DNA of 64,000 nt from Trichomonas vaginalis G3 (lineage: Eukaryota > Parabasalia > Trichomonadida > Trichomonadidae), in assembly GCF_026262505.1 (NCBI RefSeq), contig NC_067207.1, forward strand, positions 22,908,082 through 22,972,081, written 5' to 3'. This document shows, piece by piece, positions 26,104 to 35,696 of this stretch. Under the pieces are notes generated by a model. It did not search any database and was not told the DNA's origin. It was given only the letters and a program-made list of their open reading frames with translations. Numbering within the stretch: position 1 is the first letter of the stretch; each line of letters begins with the position of its first letter. The translations under genes and the position numbers were made by a program.

Positions 26104-27577
26104 TTATATAAAATAGTTATATATTAGAAAATAATATGAGTTTATGTGATATTATTTTTCAGAAGATTTCATTCTATATGCCTATGAAAAGTACTCTCAA
26201 AACTAACTTTTTCCTAATTATAATTAAATCTAGAATATTGTATTATGCTTAGTATTATTTCATTTTTCTCATTCAATTTAGAATTTACAAATGTCAAAAA
26301 ATTGAGAGCTGTCACTTTTGATGAATTTCTGTTTATTACAATAGAACCCTCTTGCTATTGTGTCAAAATTGCGAAACCGATAGCAAAAATATCTCGCAAT
26401 ATCAAAATTGAGATATTGAGTAAATTATGCATTATAGAGATTAAAAATCTGATTTGTGAAAACATCTCATCAGTTTCTAGCTAATTCAAAAATCTTTACT
26501 ATCTTATTCGATTAAAATGAAAAGGGAATAGTTTCATTATGCTTTAAATGACAGCCTTATAATATAATCATAGTTTTCGCTCAATATGCAGCATTTTTTT
26601 TTCGAAATCTATGGTCAATATCCTAAATACTGATTGCTTTGCATTCATATCTCTTACATTTTCTATACCCACATCACTATTCATTGCTATTCCTATCTTT
26701 TTCATTTTTGTTTGTTTCTCATAATTTCTCAAAAAACATGATAACTTGATATTTGTAAATATCATACTTTATAACGTAAATAAGAACTTGACCTATTAAG
26801 AAAAGCAGTAATGAAAAGAAAATCTGAAATTCATAAAAATTACAAGTTTCTGATGACAATTAGCTTAATTAAACCAGGTACAAGATTATATAATTGTATT
26901 TTCTATCCAATTATCCATATAATATCTTATCCAGAAAAAATAACTTGATCAATACCAAATGATTTTTTAACTAGTAAATAAAGTATTTTCTTTACACACA
27001 CATTGTATATCATAGTTTTTTTTTTGGTTTCGCAAAACATCCAAAAACAAATATGCTATAAAAGTGACAATTTTAGCAAAACGAAACCCTTATTTCATTT
27101 TTTAAATATTGGCTATCTGCATTGATATATTCAGTTAGATTTGAATATTCATGACGATGAAATTTGAATTAAAATGCAGATCACTTTACAATTCAAAAAT
27201 TATTGAAAAATGCATATTTACATATGGTGATTATATTTTTTTCATAAATTAAGCTTGAATTAACCCTCAAATTATTTTTCAATCAAACATGCTCAAAATG
27301 CTACTTTTAATATTTACTATATCTTGTGAATTCCAAACTGTTGGCAAAAAGCATGGCAAATTACGGTTTATTTTAATATTGAAGTTTGGAAAGTTATTGT
27401 CTATCTAATATTACGCTAATATATCAAATAACTCATTCTTTTGAATGTTAATACAAAATTTCTGAGGATCAAAGATTTGTAAATTGAATTTAAAAAATCA
27501 ACACGAATACCATCTGATTATGATCTTTAAATTTTTGCAAAATTGATTTATAACTCAAGAATTTTTCTCCAAAATTA
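26104..27577. other. Host intergenic DNA, no gene seen
   Basis: Very AT-rich. Short frames here have no coding look. Near 27030-27085 a GGTTTCG and a CGAAACC flank a region containing AAAAGTGACAATTTT, similar to the ends of the Mutator-like element at 44815, so a tiny transposon relic is possible. Otherwise I see nothing. Confidence 0.5.
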
Positions 27578-28162
27578 ATGCTGTTAGCTGTTTTCAACGT
27601 CGGAGTTTGGGCTGAATCTTCCATTCAGGAACCCGAACCTGAGGCCAATGGTCTCTTCGGCTCATCAAAAACAACCACATCTGATGATCCAATGGCCATG
27701 CTTTCAACAACAAAGCATTGCTCTGTTTCAAATTACAACGTAAAAGATCCAACTGATGCAGCTTATTCAATCTATGCCGAAACAGGTCTTGACTATAACC
27801 AAATTAAAAACTTCCTCACAAGATCCAAATTTTCATCTGGCTCAAAGACTCTTCTTTCTAAATTCGCAATGAGCCCAGGAACATCATTCGATACTCGCTT
27901 TTCAACTTACAATGGCGCCGTCCTCTATTCTGTTAAAACAGGAGATAGAAGATTCGCAATCAAAGTTGGCAAGGTTAATTGTCAGACATTCCTTAGAGCC
28001 ACAAGTACAACAACCACTAAGAAGAGAACCTGGTTCGTCTTCAGATCTACATCTTCTCACAAGAATGCCCGCGCTCTTAAGGCTTGGGAGCTTGATGCAC
28101 TCTGCAAGCACGCATTAGCTAAGGTTGCCCCTGAAATGGAGACCTATAAGAATTTTAAGTAA
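27578..28162 (+). CDS. Unknown secreted-like host protein, 194 aa
   Basis: The first ATG after an in-frame stop gives MLLAVFNVGVWAESS, a short hydrophobic start with a possible cleavage site after WA. The rest has an acidic linker and a globular part of about 140 residues rich in S, T and K with three cysteines. Base composition is clearly less AT-rich than the flanks, typical of an expressed host gene. A TCTCCAAAATTA context precedes the ATG. No family is recognised. A lineage-specific secreted or vacuolar protein is the simplest reading. Confidence 0.7.
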   Translation: MLLAVFNVGVWAESSIQEPEPEANGLFGSSKTTTSDDPMAMLSTTKHCSVSNYNVKDPTDAAYSIYAETGLDYNQIKNFLTRSKFSSGSKTLLSKFAMSPGTSFDTRFSTYNGAVLYSVKTGDRRFAIKVGKVNCQTFLRATSTTTTKKRTWFVFRSTSSHKNARALKAWELDALCKHALAKVAPEMETYKNFK

Positions 28163-28547
28163 AGAGTTATCCTTAATTTTATCAACGATTAAACAATAAT
28201 TTCACATTTTTATCTTAAACCATAGCATGAAATCACTTTTCTTCTATTCCCTGACATTATATATAGATTGTGAGGAATATCGATAAAATTTCACTATTAA
28301 CTACAGATATATCTTAGATTAATACTATCGATTATATACTTGTATGATTTCTGATTGCATAACTGAGAACCAACAAACTCAAGGCAAAATTTATTTTGCG
28401 AATAAAAAATCATCTTGATTAATTTAAATTTTTCACCAAAAATATAACTTTGCTTTTAAAAACTAACTATTATCCCAATTAAAATCAAAAAGAAGATCCG
28501 AACCTTTTTTTTGTTTTACAAAAAGTGGCAAGGCCAAAAAAGACAAG
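28163..28547. other. Intergenic region upstream of the RRM gene
   Basis: AT-rich 385 bp. Just before the next ATG is GTTTTACAAAAAGTGGCAAG; the string GTTTTACAAAA also occurs about 45 bp upstream of the uS3 start on the other strand (30888-30898), so it may be a host promoter element. Confidence 0.35.
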
Positions 28548-29786
28548 ATGAGTGACTCTTCAAGTTCGCAAGACGAACCTGAGAATATTCAGCCGCCGGT
28601 CGAGGACCAACAAAATGATGAGCCTCCACCAGCTGTTACAGCTCCACCACCTCAGCAACAAAAGTCTCCTGAAAAAAAGGTTCAGTATTATATGAGAGGT
28701 GGCCAACAATTTCAGGAGAATAATATTGTACCTGTGCATACTGTTTTCTTTTTCAGTATTCCGTACAAGATTGACCAAGCTGAGTTTAAAAAATTTGTTG
28801 AGAAATTTGGTGAAGTACAAAATATATATGAAAAGCGTGAGAATGGCAACTATTTTGTGACATATTATGATCTTAGGTCAGCAATCGCCGCAGTTGAACA
28901 AGATAGAAACGAAACGTTAAACGATAGAGTAGTAAGAATGAATTATGCGTATAAGGCTAGAAAACAACGTAAGGATCCTCTTTGTGCTACGGTGAGTGTA
29001 CATTTACAATCAACTTCAGGAGTAACTGAAGCTGAAGTCCGAAGCGCTTTCTCAACCTTCGGAGATATTCTGACTATACGTAAGGATTCAGATAATGTTT
29101 ATGTGGTTAAGTTCTATGATTTAAGGTCTCCTACGAAAGCCGTCGAATGCAAGGATCCGATTATTTTAGGCGGACAGCCTTGCAAGGTCGAATTAAAGCT
29201 AGGAGAAGACGACGGCCTCGAACAGGAAGAACCCGAACCCCAAAGAAACCAAAGACGTTCTGATTCTCACGACAGAGACAACAGACGTGGCCACGACAGA
29301 GATAACAGAGGCAGAAGAAACGACCATAACAATAATCATTACAATCAACCTCCTCCACCACCTCAATACGGCCAATATCCTCAATATCCTTATCCATACA
29401 TGCCTCCTTACAACCAGCCACCTCCATACGGATATCCTCCTTACCCATATCCTCAGCCACAAGCTTACGGACAGCAGCCACCACCTCCACCTCAGGGATA
29501 CGGCCAACAACCACCACAAAACCACTACGGAGCACCTCCTGCTTATCCACCACCAGCATACGGACAACCACCTCCACCACCTCCTCCTCAGGGATACGGA
29601 CAGCAGCCTCCTCCTTCATACATGCCACCTCCACAGGCAGTTCCACCTGCTCCACAGCCACAGCAGCAAACTCCTCCACCTCCTCCACCAGCACCACCAC
29701 AGCCAGCAGCTCCTCAGCCACCGAGTGAGCCAACTTCAAATAGAAGAACTCTCCAAGAACTCCAAATGCTTTTATCTGGAAAATAA
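28548..29786 (+). CDS. Mei2-like RNA-binding protein with two RRMs and a proline-rich tail, 412 aa
   Basis: Residues about 60-140 form RRM1: VFFFSIPYKI is RNP2-like and NYFVTYYDLRSAIAAVEQ covers RNP1 and the following helix. Residues about 146-225 form RRM2 with a second VYVVKFYDLRSPTKAVE. The Y-D-L-R-S/A-A-A pattern after RNP1 is the hallmark of Mei2-like RRMs. Residues about 230-260 are R/D/N-rich, and 260-390 are P/Y/Q-rich with repeated GYGQQPPP-type units. The final 20 residues are a short helical end. The protein likely binds mRNA in cytoplasmic or nuclear granules. The frame is whole. Confidence 0.85.
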   Translation: MSDSSSSQDEPENIQPPVEDQQNDEPPPAVTAPPPQQQKSPEKKVQYYMRGGQQFQENNIVPVHTVFFFSIPYKIDQAEFKKFVEKFGEVQNIYEKRENGNYFVTYYDLRSAIAAVEQDRNETLNDRVVRMNYAYKARKQRKDPLCATVSVHLQSTSGVTEAEVRSAFSTFGDILTIRKDSDNVYVVKFYDLRSPTKAVECKDPIILGGQPCKVELKLGEDDGLEQEEPEPQRNQRRSDSHDRDNRRGHDRDNRGRRNDHNNNHYNQPPPPPQYGQYPQYPYPYMPPYNQPPPYGYPPYPYPQPQAYGQQPPPPPQGYGQQPPQNHYGAPPAYPPPAYGQPPPPPPPQGYGQQPPPSYMPPPQAVPPAPQPQQQTPPPPPPAPPQPAAPQPPSEPTSNRRTLQELQMLLSGK

Positions 29787-30201
29787 ATTCTGTTATCTTT
29801 TATTTAGTTTTTCTCATTTAAATATACTCATCATATTTTATAAATTTTCATATGCTTATGATGTAACACTCATTTTAATAATTTTTTTAAAATAATTACA
29901 TTAATAGACACATTAAACAAAGACATCAACAAAATATATCACGTTCATTCCCTTATGATTAGGATCGCTAATGGTCAATAAAAATATAAAAACAATATTC
30001 AAAAATTAATAGATGAAAGACATTATAACGTAAGGAAATTTCATTTTAGTGAGGTAAAGTAATAATACACAATCCAATAAATGACATAAGCTATATCAAT
30101 AATTGAAAAATAAGAAATAACTTAAAAAAAGGAAAGAAATTGCTATTAAAATGAGTAATTCTAATTACCCATGCTATAATTTAATCCAATCTTAAATATT
30201 C
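29787..30201. other. Convergent intergenic region, nothing seen
   Basis: AT-rich DNA between the ends of the RRM gene and the uS3 gene. A TAATTTAA-type string near 30180 may serve 3'-end formation of uS3. No repeat or RNA gene is visible. Confidence 0.4.
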
Positions 30202-30852
30202 TTAATCCTTAGCCTCATGAACCTTGATAACATCTGGCTGAGACTCCTTTGGACCAGAAATGCCAGATGGGTCCTGAGCGAGCATAATAAGAACACGGAT
30301 ACCAATTGTAGCTTGCTTCATTGGGATGTGGCCGACAGCCTGTGTAACAAATTGCTTTGTAACATCACCAGACTTGACCATGTAGCCTTCTTTATACTTG
30401 GATGTGGAAGCACGAGCACCACGGAGCTTACCAGAGATAGCGACTTCGCAACCACGAGCGCCAGCATCCATAACAAAGCGGATGATGGAGTAGGCAGCAC
30501 GACGGGCTGGGATACGAGCGATAAGCTTGTAGCGGAGGGACTCGAGCTGATTGAGGGCGGAGAGACCCTTGCGCTGGATACGATCGATGAAGATCTCGAG
30601 GGAGTCTTCCTTAAGACGCCAGCGCTTCTGGATCATCATACGGACTTCCTGGAGACGGCGGCCATGGTTGTCAACGAATTCCTTTGTGTTGGCAGCCTTG
30701 ATGATGATCTCTGTGCGTGTTGGTGTTTGGCGAACTTCGCAGCCACCATAACCTTCCTTTGTGAGCTCACGTGTGAGGAGTTCGTTGAGTTCAGCATAGA
30801 AGAGGCCTGTTTCGATAATGCGGCGGACCTTTGTGCAGCGTTGAGCCTTCAT
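30202..30852 (-). CDS. RPS3: 40S ribosomal protein S3 (uS3), 216 aa
   Basis: Clear uS3: LTRELTKEGYGGCEVRQTPTRTEIII and the KH-domain core with GRRLQEV, then the C-terminal domain with GLSALNQLESLRYKL, GARGCEVAISGKLRGARA, KYKEGYMVKSGD and IGIRVLIM. It binds 18S rRNA at the mRNA entry site. I place the start at the ATG at 30850-30852 (MKAQRCTK); the frame is open seven codons further but has no ATG. The GC content is higher than the surroundings, as expected of a highly expressed trichomonad gene. The frame is whole. Confidence 0.95.
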   Translation of the reverse strand: MKAQRCTKVRRIIETGLFYAELNELLTRELTKEGYGGCEVRQTPTRTEIIIKAANTKEFVDNHGRRLQEVRMMIQKRWRLKEDSLEIFIDRIQRKGLSALNQLESLRYKLIARIPARRAAYSIIRFVMDAGARGCEVAISGKLRGARASTSKYKEGYMVKSGDVTKQFVTQAVGHIPMKQATIGIRVLIMLAQDPSGISGPKESQPDVIKVHEAKD

Positions 30853-31375
30853 AAGTGGAAAAGGCCATGTCAAACCGCTCTTCGTAATTTTGTAAAACCA
30901 TAAATTGAAATAAGTCTAAAAATGGATGACGAGATCTATGCTTGTAATGAAGCTATTAAAAATAAATAAAGAAAATATAAAATTGCACTTCTGCACATTC
31001 AATAAGAGAGTTTGTGAACATGTATTGATCAACATCCTTCTCCTTCTTTATGCAGAGGATGATACGAGCCAGATCTGCTCTTATAGATTTTCCCCAAAAT
31101 AAGGTATGATCATAATTTTCTTTTCTTCTCAAAATTCTAAATCTCTTCTCAAAAAGTCATAAATTCCAGATCAAAAATCTTAACTGACATATTGAGAATG
31201 CAATATTGAGACGCTTTAGTAAAATTCATGGTTGAAAAATTTGACAAGATCTGAAAAAATAAAGTATAGTATTGCTTTGCATAATCTATATATTAGAAAT
31301 TTCCAAAAATCTATGAGAAAAATATCAACGATTAAATCAATTTTAAAAGGTTACAATCAGTTAAATCACAAAGAA
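30853..31375. promoter_or_regulatory. Divergent intergenic region between uS3 and the STPG gene
   Basis: About 520 bp, AT-rich. On the uS3 side a GTTTTACAAAATTACGAAG string lies about 45 bp before the ATG. On the other side AATCACAAAGAA precedes the STPG start chosen here. No ORF or RNA gene. Confidence 0.35.
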
Positions 31376-32371
31376 ATGGGAAAAGAGATACAAGGAGAAG
31401 AACCTGTTACTCCAGGGCCAGGATATTACACTATTAAAAGTGATTTTGGGTCTGGCCCCAAGTACACACTTTCTCCAAAGTCTTCATCAACATATCTATT
31501 AGGAATTGATAGTCAAAATTCTCATGAAAATGATCAACCAAGTCCAGGATTTTACTATGTCCCTCCGCCGTTTGCTACTCCTAATTTCAAAATCAATTAT
31601 CCACAAAAGAACAGTTCAACACCATCACCAAGAAAAGTGAAACCATCATATTCTACCAGTATTCAAGGCCCTGGACAGTTTAACATTCCAGTTTTACCCA
31701 ATATGCCTACACCTCCTTCTTATACTATCAGCCCAAGGCCTAAGAAGGAAAGTTGGATGTTAACTGTTGATACCCCATCTCCTCTTGACTATTCTCCACG
31801 CTTTGACTCACCAGGACCAAAATATACAATTCGAAATGGATCATTGGACGAAAATTCTCGATTACCTGTTAGCTCACCTGGTCCAGCTGACTATCTTCAT
31901 CGACCAAAAGATACAAAGTATGCATATATTCACGGAACTTCTTACGAACCAAAGACAACCTTGACGCCTGGTCCAGGAAAATACAATATTGAGACTGTTT
32001 TCGCAAAAGGTGCTCGCCAATGTGCAATTCGTCCACTTGTTCGCAGATCAACAGAAACAATTAACTGTGCTCCTTATTATAATCCAAAAGATACTGAATT
32101 CACTAAAATTAAGGGTCTCACAATACCAAAATCTGCTCGTCCTGAGAAGAGTTATCATACCGCATCTCCAGGACCTGCTGCTTATTCTCCAACAACATTT
32201 AAAAGGATAACTGGACATAAACTTCCTCCTAGACCGACAAAGGAGCAACTTGAAAAGGAAGCAGAGAAACAGCGTAAGAAAGCACTTGAATCTTCTCCAG
32301 GTCCTGCTTCTTACAATATTATGTGGACAGCAATAGATAAGAACTCCCCTGCATTTGAATTTTACGGATAA
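31376..32371 (+). CDS. STPG/SHIPPO-repeat protein, about 331 aa
   Basis: Eight or more P-G-P-x-x-Y motifs (TPGPGYYTI, SPGFYYV, GPGQFNI, SPGPADY, TPGPGKYNI, SPGPAAYSP, SPGPASYNI) are spread along the chain, the mark of SHIPPO/STPG (outer dense fibre 3-like) proteins. These bind axonemal or cortical microtubules; a trichomonad has flagella, an axostyle and a pelta where it could act. I favour the ATG at 31376; another in-frame ATG lies at 31313. Before that the frame is open but lacks ATG. The frame is whole. Confidence 0.85.
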   Translation: MGKEIQGEEPVTPGPGYYTIKSDFGSGPKYTLSPKSSSTYLLGIDSQNSHENDQPSPGFYYVPPPFATPNFKINYPQKNSSTPSPRKVKPSYSTSIQGPGQFNIPVLPNMPTPPSYTISPRPKKESWMLTVDTPSPLDYSPRFDSPGPKYTIRNGSLDENSRLPVSSPGPADYLHRPKDTKYAYIHGTSYEPKTTLTPGPGKYNIETVFAKGARQCAIRPLVRRSTETINCAPYYNPKDTEFTKIKGLTIPKSARPEKSYHTASPGPAAYSPTTFKRITGHKLPPRPTKEQLEKEAEKQRKKALESSPGPASYNIMWTAIDKNSPAFEFYG

Positions 32372-32597
32372 ATGATATATATCCAGAAGTATATAGCTCT
32401 AAGTTGAATTAAATACTTCTGAATACGCCATTATTAGTCATAGCTTATTATTATAACTTAAATTGTTATTTATCTTTCTAAAATGTTCATTTTGCGTTAA
32501 TTAATGTTGTTTATAATCCAATTTTCCTCAATATTTTGCAATTTGATTAAATTTTTTCGCTATTTTGTAAATTTACGTAGGAATTCATTGGCACAAG

Positions 32598-33821
32598 ATA
32601 TTTCTATTGGATTTAATACCAACTAGTTTTAGAGTTTGTCATAATTTTACTTTGTTTTCTCTATTTTTATACTTCTCTTTATCCAAAGTTCTCGATTACA
32701 AATTCTATTCATTTGAAGAGTTCGCTGGGCAAGGAGAAATCACGTTTGAAAATGATTTACCTCCGAAATCTAAGTATGCATTTGTTCATGTTTATTCATC
32801 CGATGATTTAGTGCATCACAAGATGATCAATGCTCAAGTTATAGGATATCAACTCAAAAAATACAACAGTACTATTGATAGAGTATTAATAATTCCTAAT
32901 AATTTCAGATTATCAGTTATCGATATCAACATCCTTAAATCAGTATATACACATATTATTTACAGACCATTTATTCATTGGCCATGTAAAGGACCCGAAA
33001 AGACATCAACAGAAAAACAATTTTACTTTACACTAAATATTTGGACGCTAAATTATACAAAACTCCTTTATATAGGAGGATACACGATATTTAGAAACAA
33101 TCCTTCAAAGATTTTCGATTACAGACCACCAGCTGCAGCACCAGAGTATCAAACATGGACTTTTGGTGAATATGGACCTACACAGAATACAGACTTTTTA
33201 TTAATAGAACCATCTATGGATACATTTAATAAAATGATCCATTACGGATGTATTTACACCTCATCTCGCGTGAATTTTACAAAATCAATCAATACAGCTT
33301 ATGGCCCATTTGAAAATGGTCTAATTATCAAGTTCTTTAGAGGAAATATTACGACACTTCAATGGTGGTGGAATTATGAAATTCCAGGCCATCATATCTT
33401 CCTTGCCCACAGAATTAATAGATATTTAGATCCACAAGTAGTTTCTATCAGAATTCCTGAAGCACATTCTCCATGGATTGATAAATCTTCCACTTCTTCT
33501 TTGATGTGGATTAATGAAGCGACAGAACTATATAATTCCATTGGAGAAAAACTTCCAACAGCATCATTAGATATAATTAATGCGAAGAAGCTTGATATTC
33601 CTGTACAAAAGACCAAGAAAAAACCATTTTTCTTAAAACTATTTAAAGATGATCCAAATGTTCAACCATCTCGCTTTTACCTTGAATTTCATGAGATAAC
33701 AGATCAACAGTTCTATCTTCAGTGCGTATTGATAATATTATCTTCAATTGGATTTGTTGCTTACGCATTAACTGCTTCTAATAGGAGGCAGCCATGGCCA
33801 ATCTTTTCTCTTAGCTTTTGA
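32598..33821 (+). CDS. GT8 (glycogenin-like) membrane glycosyltransferase, about 407 aa
   Basis: An N-terminal hydrophobic segment (FTLFSLFLYFSLS) can act as a signal anchor. The body has KYAFVHVYSSDDLVH, then RVLIIPNN, a domain with LLYIGGYTIFRN where GT8 enzymes hold the metal-binding D-x-D, DFLLIEPSMDTFNKMI, and a distal YGPFENGLIIKFF region. A second hydrophobic helix lies near the C-terminus (CVLIILSSIGFVAYAL), so it spans the membrane. No ATG is available in frame before residue ~77. An ATA at 32598, 14 bp after a TTCATTG initiator-like motif, stands exactly where a start would be expected. Confidence 0.65.
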   Translation: MFLLDLIPTSFRVCHNFTLFSLFLYFSLSKVLDYKFYSFEEFAGQGEITFENDLPPKSKYAFVHVYSSDDLVHHKMINAQVIGYQLKKYNSTIDRVLIIPNNFRLSVIDINILKSVYTHIIYRPFIHWPCKGPEKTSTEKQFYFTLNIWTLNYTKLLYIGGYTIFRNNPSKIFDYRPPAAAPEYQTWTFGEYGPTQNTDFLLIEPSMDTFNKMIHYGCIYTSSRVNFTKSINTAYGPFENGLIIKFFRGNITTLQWWWNYEIPGHHIFLAHRINRYLDPQVVSIRIPEAHSPWIDKSSTSSLMWINEATELYNSIGEKLPTASLDIINAKKLDIPVQKTKKKPFFLKLFKDDPNVQPSRFYLEFHEITDQQFYLQCVLIILSSIGFVAYALTASNRRQPWPIFSLSF

Positions 33822-34392
33822 ATTAATATATTATTGTTTTGTTTGAATTTAATAAAGATTTATAGAGTTTGATTATTAATGCTTTTTTTATGCGTCTTCA
33901 CATATATAAAATCCATACAATAAAGCCAGAAAATAGTTTCTTGTAAACACCTCTAATCTTGCTTCAGTTTGTTTTCCAAAACATATTATTCCCAATAATC
34001 TATCTTTTGATACATGAAGAAAATCTATATTTTTGAAAGATAGAGAGTTTTAAGGTTTATAAATTGCAGATATTCATTGAATTTCAATTTTATTGTCAAA
34101 ATATTTTATTATTTTCGCTAATTAATGACATTAAGTATCTAATTTTTGCAATTTCACACATTCTTCATAACCAATACTCCCAAAATCATAAAAAAATTGA
34201 GTTCAAATCATGAATTATTGTTAATATAAACATGTGAATATTTGAACCAATGATCAAATACTTTGACGATTCATTTGCATTGAAGACATTTCTGAAATCA
34301 AGATAAAATTTGGAATTTTAAATCGTTACATCCGTAAATTTTAAATTACAATAGATTTAACAATTTCATATTGTACACTGATACACAATTGC
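33822..34392. other. Convergent intergenic DNA, nothing seen
   Basis: AT-rich 570 bp between two convergent host genes. No ORF, repeat or RNA signature that I can support. Confidence 0.45.
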
Positions 34393-34917
34393 TTAATCAC
34401 TACACACCAAACAGAGTAAGCAGACGCTGCAAAGGGCTGCAAGGCAAAGTGCGTCCTCATCTGCAAAACTGTGTTTCTTTTTCTTTTTATCTTTCTTCTT
34501 CTTCTTATCCTTGTATTCGCCTTGAGCATAATAATTTGGTGGATATTGTCCTGGTGGGTATTGTCCAGGCGGAGGTGGTGGATATTGGCCTGGAGGATAC
34601 TGTCCAGGCGGAGGTGGAGGGTATTGACCTGGCGGATATTGACCAGGTGGCGGCGGTGGATATTGTCCTGGTGGAGGTGGTGGATATTGACCTGGAGGGT
34701 ACTGGCCAGGTGGAGGTGGTGGGTATTGACCTGGCGGTGGTGGTGAATATTGACCAGCTTGCTGAGGAGGCGGTGGAGGAGGTTGATACATTGGTTGAGG
34801 TGCATTAGCAGGTTGAACGTTTTCTGCTGGAACCTGATATGGATTCTCTGATGGGGCATCATATGGATTCGTATTACCCTGAGGAGGAGGTGGTGGTGGA
34901 GGTGGCTTATCCGTCAT
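34393..34917 (-). CDS. Proline-rich protein with CYSTM-like cysteine tail, 174 aa
   Basis: Residues 1-50 are P/N/Q-rich; residues 55-130 are about ten tandem copies of PPPPPGQYPPGQY units; then a lysine block (KDKKKKKDKKKKK), and the end LCLAALCSVCLLCLVCSD. A short cysteine-rich hydrophobic C-terminus after a P-rich chain is the layout of CYSTM/XYPPX-type proteins, which attach to membranes through the tail. The lysines would sit at the membrane face. The ATG at 34915-34917 follows TTTCATTAGTTTTAG, a good trichomonad initiator (TCATTA). Repeat length may vary between strains. Confidence 0.75.
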   Translation of the reverse strand: MTDKPPPPPPPPQGNTNPYDAPSENPYQVPAENVQPANAPQPMYQPPPPPPQQAGQYSPPPPGQYPPPPPGQYPPGQYPPPPPGQYPPPPPGQYPPGQYPPPPPGQYPPGQYPPPPPGQYPPGQYPPNYYAQGEYKDKKKKKDKKKKKHSFADEDALCLAALCSVCLLCLVCSD

Positions 34918-35696
34918 CTAAAACTAATGAAATTTGAGAAGGTTAAAATTTTTTTAATGATCTTAAATTTTCGAAAAGCGAAATATTAACTTTTAAGATA
35001 ATTTAACGAAGATGTTGAAAATTTCACAACGTCGATTTTGTTTGAAAAATACAAAAGGTTTTTGAATTAAAACGATGTCAAAACCGAAAAATATATCTGA
35101 TTATCAATTCATTATTACCAACTATGGGCAATTATATCATATAAAAATTGCTTACGATCAAAAATTCGAAATATATTTCTAAGCTAGGTATTCCTTCATA
35201 TTATTAATGAATGTATCAAGTAATTCTATGAAAATATATTAAATTTCGATTAATTTCTATCAGTTTCTCTCCGATCAAATTATCAAGTCATCTGGCGATC
35301 TTTAACAAACAGATCACCATAATATAATTCATTTCTAGGTCCTTCCGGTCATTTTCTTCAAATCATCACTGCTGACTTTTTTGTTTTTATCACGAGCATC
35401 TAAAATTCCAATTCCAGCCGGGACTATCTAATCTTTATTATCTAATTTATTGACCAAGCCTTAGACTTTGATCAATTCCATCCATATCCATATCATTCAA
35501 TTCTTAAATTTCATCTGATCATTGAACTTTTAAAAAATTGAATCGAAGACCATACATATAAAAACAAACAGGGAAATTTATGCTATATTTTCAAATCTTT
35601 AAAATTATGATTAATTTTTAAAGAAATCTTCTGAGTTACAAAACCTTTCATAGCTTCTTAATCTCTTAAATAGAATTTTAAATAAAAAACAATACT
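34918..35696. other. Intergenic DNA, nothing seen
   Basis: AT-rich 780 bp between a gene start (minus strand) and a gene end (minus strand). A CATTAGTTTT initiator-like string lies at the left edge. No gene or repeat is seen. Confidence 0.4.

Noticed and set aside
1-26109. Six-base target duplication of Polinton A
   Set aside because: The six bases left of the arm (T run) and the six right of it do not match, and the window start leaves no room to shift the border.
26245-26484. 79-codon frame in host intergenic DNA
   Set aside because: Composition equals the AT-rich background, with no domain or initiator.
29161-29739. Minus-strand and +1 frames across the proline-rich tail of the Mei2-like gene
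   Set aside because: Shadows of a P/Y/Q-rich coding repeat; the plus-strand RRM gene explains the region fully.
30217-30903. Plus-strand 228-codon frame over uS3
   Set aside because: Antisense shadow of a GC-richer, highly conserved ribosomal protein gene.
34341-34862. Alternative frames over the PGQYPP repeat
   Set aside because: Products of the repeat in other frames, lacking the cysteine tail and any start context.
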